NCBI GenBank assembly: GCA_023393755.1
Contig: JAEXCA010000158.1
Location: forward strand, 1-10,937
Source: Actinomycetes bacterium
GTDB lineage: Bacteria > Actinomycetota > Actinomycetes > Propionibacteriales > Propionibacteriaceae
DNA length: 10,937 nucleotides
Direction: 5' to 3'
Shown here: positions 8,812 through 10,937 of the stretch, in pieces
Position numbering within the stretch: the first letter of the stretch is position 1
Layout: every line of letters starts with the position of its first letter
Program-made: the position numbers and the translations under genes
Notes under the pieces: generated by a model
What the model saw: the letters and a program-made list of their open reading frames with translations, nothing else
What the model was told of the DNA's origin: nothing
Database searches by the model: none

Positions 8812-8834
8812 ACCCTAGAGGTGCCCTCCGACAT
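8812..8834 (-). promoter_or_regulatory. Putative PafBC (RecA-NDp)-type promoter of recCBD
   Basis: Reading the complement from 8834 down: ATGTCGGAG, eight bases, then TAGGGT (8817-8812). The actinobacterial DNA-damage promoter recognised with PafBC has the consensus tTGTCRgtg-N8-TAnnnT (from memory). The core TGTCR, the N8 spacing and the TAnnnT all match; two weakly conserved positions differ. A start site about seven bases past the -10 box falls near 8805, some three bases before the recC ATG. A CCGACA (8841-8836) lies 18 bases upstream of the -10 box as a possible -35 element. It is a sequence-based inference, weaker than the plus-strand copy. Confidence 0.55.
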
Positions 8835-8848
8835 TTGTCGGCGAGGGC
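8823..8848. repeat. Inverted repeat centred between the two divergent promoters
   Basis: The core is a perfect palindrome, CCGACA-TT-TGTCGG (8828-8841). An outer pair, GCCCTC (8823-8828) and GAGGGC (8843-8848), extends it to an 11-bp stem with a two-base bulge (GC, 8841-8842) on the right side and a two-base loop. The two arms are also the TGTCGG elements of the two opposing promoters. It may be a dimeric operator. It lies outside the predicted transcripts, so an RNA terminator role is unlikely. Confidence 0.7.
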
Positions 8849-8857
8849 TCCTACAGT
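8835..8857 (+). promoter_or_regulatory. Putative PafBC (RecA-NDp)-type promoter of uvrD2, leaderless
   Basis: TTGTCGGCG (8835-8843), exactly eight bases, then TACAGT (8852-8857). This matches the RecA-NDp/PafBC consensus tTGTCRgtg-N8-TAnnnT at all but one weak position. The -10 box ends six bases before the GTG start at 8864, so the predicted transcription start is the G of the start codon. No Shine-Dalgarno is visible, which agrees with a leaderless mRNA, a common actinobacterial arrangement. The TGTC element then lies around -27, where PafBC is reported to contact DNA. CCGACA (8828-8833), 18 bases upstream of the -10 box, could be a poor -35. No LexA box of the TCGAAC-N4-GTTCGA type is seen. 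Confidence 0.66.
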
Positions 8858-8863
8858 TGCTGC

Positions 8864-10930
8864 GTGCCGACCGATCCCGCCGCGCTGCTGGCCGGCCTCG
8901 ACCCCGAGCAGGCCGAGGTCGCGACCAGTTTCGGCGTCCCGGTCGGGGTGATCGCCGGGGCGGGAACCGGCAAGACCCGCGCGATCACCCACCGGATCGC
9001 CTACGGGGTGCACACCGGTGCCTACGACGCCCGGGCGGTGCTGGCGGTCAGCTTCACCACCCGGGCGGCCGGCGAACTGCGCTCCCGGCTGCGGGCGCTG
9101 GGGGTGCCGGGAGTGGCGGCGCGCACCTTCCACTCCGCGGCCCTGCGGCAGGCGCAGTACTTCTGGCCGCGGGCCTACCGTTCCCAGCTCCCGCCGGTCA
9201 GCGAGGCCCGGCTCCCTCTGGTGGCCGAGGCGGCCCGGCGGCTGCGGCTGCGCCCCGATCCGGCGATGCTGCGGGATCTGCTCACCGAGATCTCCTGGGC
9301 GAAGGTGAGCAACGTCGTCCCGGCCGACTACGCCGAGCTGGCCGCGGCCGGCGGACGGGAGGTCGCCGGCCTCGAACCGGCGGCGGTGGGCCGGGTGCTC
9401 GGCCGCTACGAGAAGGTGAAGTCGGACCGCGGGGTGATCGACTTCGACGACATCCTGCTGTGCGCCTGCGCCCTGCTCGGCGACCATCCCGGCATTGCCC
9501 AGGAGGTCCGCGCGACCTACCGCCACCTGGTGGTGGACGAGTACCAGGACGTCAGCCCGGTGCAGCAGGCCCTGCTGGAACTGTGGCGGGGGGATTCGCA
9601 GGATCTGTGCGTGGTCGGCGATCCGGCGCAGACCATCCACTCCTTCGCCGGGGCCAGCCCGGAGTACCTCACCGGCTTCGCCGCCCGCTTCCCGGAGGCG
9701 CGGATCGTCCGGCTGGTCCGCGACTACCGCTCCACCCCGCAGATCGTCGCGCTGGCCAACGCCGTCGCGCTCCGCGCCCGGATCGCCGGCACGGTCCGGC
9801 TGGAGTCGCAGTGCGAGCCCGGCCCGCAGCCGAGCGTGCTGGGCAGCGACTCCGAGGTCGAGGAGGCCCGCGCGGTGGTGGCCTGGCTGCGGCAACGGCA
9901 TGCCGGCGGCGTGGCCTGGCGGGACATGGCGGTGCTGTACCGGGTGCATGCCCAGTCGCCGGCCTTCGAGACCGCGCTGACCGAGGCCGGGATCAGCTTC
10001 AGCATCCGGGGCGGGGACGGCTTCTTCGATCGGCCGGAGGTGCGCCAGGCGATCGGCGCGCTCACCGATGCCGCCGGACGCGATCCGTCCGTGCCGGCGC
10101 TGGACGGCTGCCGCGCCGTGCTGGAGCGGCTCGGCTGGACGGCCTCCGCCCCGGCCGGGCAGGGCAGGCTGCGGGAACGCTGGGAGTCGCTGGCCGCGGT
10201 GCTCGGGCTGGCGGAGGATCTGGTGGCCGGCGACCCGGCCGCCGACCTGGGTGGGCTGGCGGCCGCGCTGCAGCAGCGGGCCGGCGCCGCGCACGCCCCG
10301 GTGGGCGACGGCGTCGCCCTCTCCACCCTGCATGCCGCCAAGGGCCTGGAATGGGAGGCGGTCGCCGTGGTCGGCGTCCAGGAGGGCACCCTGCCGCTGT
10401 CCCTGGCGGCCACCGACGAACAGGTGGCCGAGGAGGGCAGGCTGTTCTACGTCGGGGTCACCCGGGCCAGGACCTACCTGCTGATGACCTGGTCGCGGGG
10501 CCGGCGGACGGGTGGCTCGCGGCAGCCCTCGCGGTTCCTTGACGGGCTCAGCATGTCCGCGCCGGCGCCGTCGCCCCGGACCGGCCCACGGCTCCGTCCG
10601 GGTACCGCGCAGACCGCCAACTGCCGGGTGTGCCAGCGGCCGCTGAACTCCGGTGCGGAACGCAAGCTGGGACGTCACCTGGAGTGCACCCCGGCCTACG
10701 ACGAGCAGTTGCTCGCCCGGCTGAAGGAGTGGCGTGCCCAGCAGGCCGCCGAACGGAGCGTGCCGGCATTCGTGGTGTTCACCGACGCCACCCTGATGGC
10801 GATCGCCGAGACCGGGCCCACCGACCTGGCCGCGCTGCAACGCGTCCCCGGGGTGGGGGCGCTGAAGACCGGCCAGTTCGGCGAGGCTGTGCTGCGGCTG
10901 GTGGCCGGGGGCGGGTCCGCTCGTCCCTGA
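8864..10930 (+). CDS. uvrD2: UvrD2-type SF1A DNA helicase with CCHC zinc cluster and HRDC domain
   Basis: This is a 688-residue 3'-5' DNA helicase of the UvrD/Rep/PcrA family. Motifs in order: Q-motif LDPEQ (12-16), Walker A AGAGTGKT (31-38, Lys37), SFTTRAAGELRSR (63-75), ARTFHS (86-91), DFDD (193-196), Walker B VVDEYQDV (223-230), VVGDPAQTIHSFAGA (250-264), DYRSTP (287-292), motif V LSTLHAAKGLEWE (486-498) and motif VI LFYVGVTRAR (527-536). After a Ser/Pro/Arg-rich linker (about 562-583) comes a zinc-binding-like cluster, Cys587, Cys590, His605 and Cys608, then an HRDC domain (about 614-682, containing VPAFVVFTDATLMAI and LQRVPGVG). This domain order is that of mycobacterial UvrD2 (Rv3198c, about 700 residues), where the cluster is four cysteines; here the third ligand reads as His. 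The start is GTG at 8864, with no Shine-Dalgarno but a -10 box placed for a leaderless mRNA. It is divergent from recC. The distinct UvrD1/PcrA helicase lacks HRDC and is less likely. UvrD2 is essential in mycobacteria, where it acts in repair and probably replication. Confidence 0.92.
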   Translation: MPTDPAALLAGLDPEQAEVATSFGVPVGVIAGAGTGKTRAITHRIAYGVHTGAYDARAVLAVSFTTRAAGELRSRLRALGVPGVAARTFHSAALRQAQYFWPRAYRSQLPPVSEARLPLVAEAARRLRLRPDPAMLRDLLTEISWAKVSNVVPADYAELAAAGGREVAGLEPAAVGRVLGRYEKVKSDRGVIDFDDILLCACALLGDHPGIAQEVRATYRHLVVDEYQDVSPVQQALLELWRGDSQDLCVVGDPAQTIHSFAGASPEYLTGFAARFPEARIVRLVRDYRSTPQIVALANAVALRARIAGTVRLESQCEPGPQPSVLGSDSEVEEARAVVAWLRQRHAGGVAWRDMAVLYRVHAQSPAFETALTEAGISFSIRGGDGFFDRPEVRQAIGALTDAAGRDPSVPALDGCRAVLERLGWTASAPAGQGRLRERWESLAAVLGLAEDLVAGDPAADLGGLAAALQQRAGAAHAPVGDGVALSTLHAAKGLEWEAVAVVGVQEGTLPLSLAATDEQVAEEGRLFYVGVTRARTYLLMTWSRGRRTGGSRQPSRFLDGLSMSAPAPSPRTGPRLRPGTAQTANCRVCQRPLNSGAERKLGRHLECTPAYDEQLLARLKEWRAQQAAERSVPAFVVFTDATLMAIAETGPTDLAALQRVPGVGALKTGQFGEAVLRLVAGGGSARP

Positions 10931-10937
10931 GCTGGAC

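Noticed and set aside
8803..8863. LexA/SOS box in the divergent promoter region
   Set aside because: The actinobacterial SOS box (TCGAAC-N4-GTTCGA) is not present. The palindrome there, CCGACA-TT-TGTCGG, differs in sequence and spacing.
8023..10542. An 839-codon open frame on the plus strand over recC and uvrD2
   Set aside because: It is antisense to recC and then the wrong frame of uvrD2; its Arg/Gly/Ala-rich composition is a frame shadow.
7664..10840. A 1058-codon open frame on the minus strand crossing the recC/uvrD2 junction
   Set aside because: It runs antisense to uvrD2 and then out of frame through recC, and is low-complexity Arg/Gly/Pro/His-rich. It spans a divergent promoter region and has no domain signal.
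10897..10904. Copies of the E. coli Chi octamer GCTGGTGG (also at 3854-3861 and 6091-6098, and on the complement at 1181-1188 and 4810-4817)
   Set aside because: The octamer is GC-rich and contains the common CTG codon, so several copies per 10 kb are expected by chance in such DNA. Chi sequences differ between phyla, and none is known for this organism.

Overview
The window is about 10.9 kb of very GC-rich DNA, densely coding, with protein families typical of Actinomycetota: a UvrD2-type helicase with a zinc-binding cysteine/histidine cluster and an HRDC domain, a recC-recB-recD gene order as in mycobacteria, and promoter elements resembling the actinobacterial PafBC (RecA-NDp) DNA-damage motif. 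The genus cannot be fixed from the sequence. The left end is an 18-base run of G, which suggests a contig edge.

Layout. At the left edge, on the minus strand, lies the 5' part of a proline/tryptophan-rich protein with one membrane segment (1-398, running off the window). Upstream of it on the same strand are three tightly packed genes, transcribed right to left in the order recC (5593-8802), recB (2318-5596) and recD (462-2321). Each neighbouring pair overlaps by four bases in an ATGA stop/start junction. A 61-bp divergent intergenic region (8803-8863) separates recC from a plus-strand SF1A helicase gene, uvrD2 (8864-10930), which fills the right end.

Function. RecB (helicase plus nuclease), RecC (inactive helicase fold that splits and scans DNA) and RecD (5'-3' helicase) should form the heterotrimeric RecBCD end-processing enzyme. 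All catalytic motifs expected in RecB and RecD are present, so the enzyme looks intact. UvrD2 is a 3'-5' SF1 helicase of DNA repair and replication in this phylum.

Most notable is the divergent intergenic region. It carries two back-to-back promoters, each matching the PafBC-dependent layout tTGTCRgtg-N8-TAnnnT with exact 8-base spacing. Their TGTCGG elements are the two arms of one palindrome, CCGACA-TT-TGTCGG. The plus-strand promoter would start transcription at the GTG of uvrD2 (leaderless). This suggests that the recCBD operon and uvrD2 are co-induced by DNA damage from one shared regulatory element. Otherwise the window is ordinary DNA-repair housekeeping sequence; I saw no tRNA, rRNA, insertion sequence or CRISPR array.
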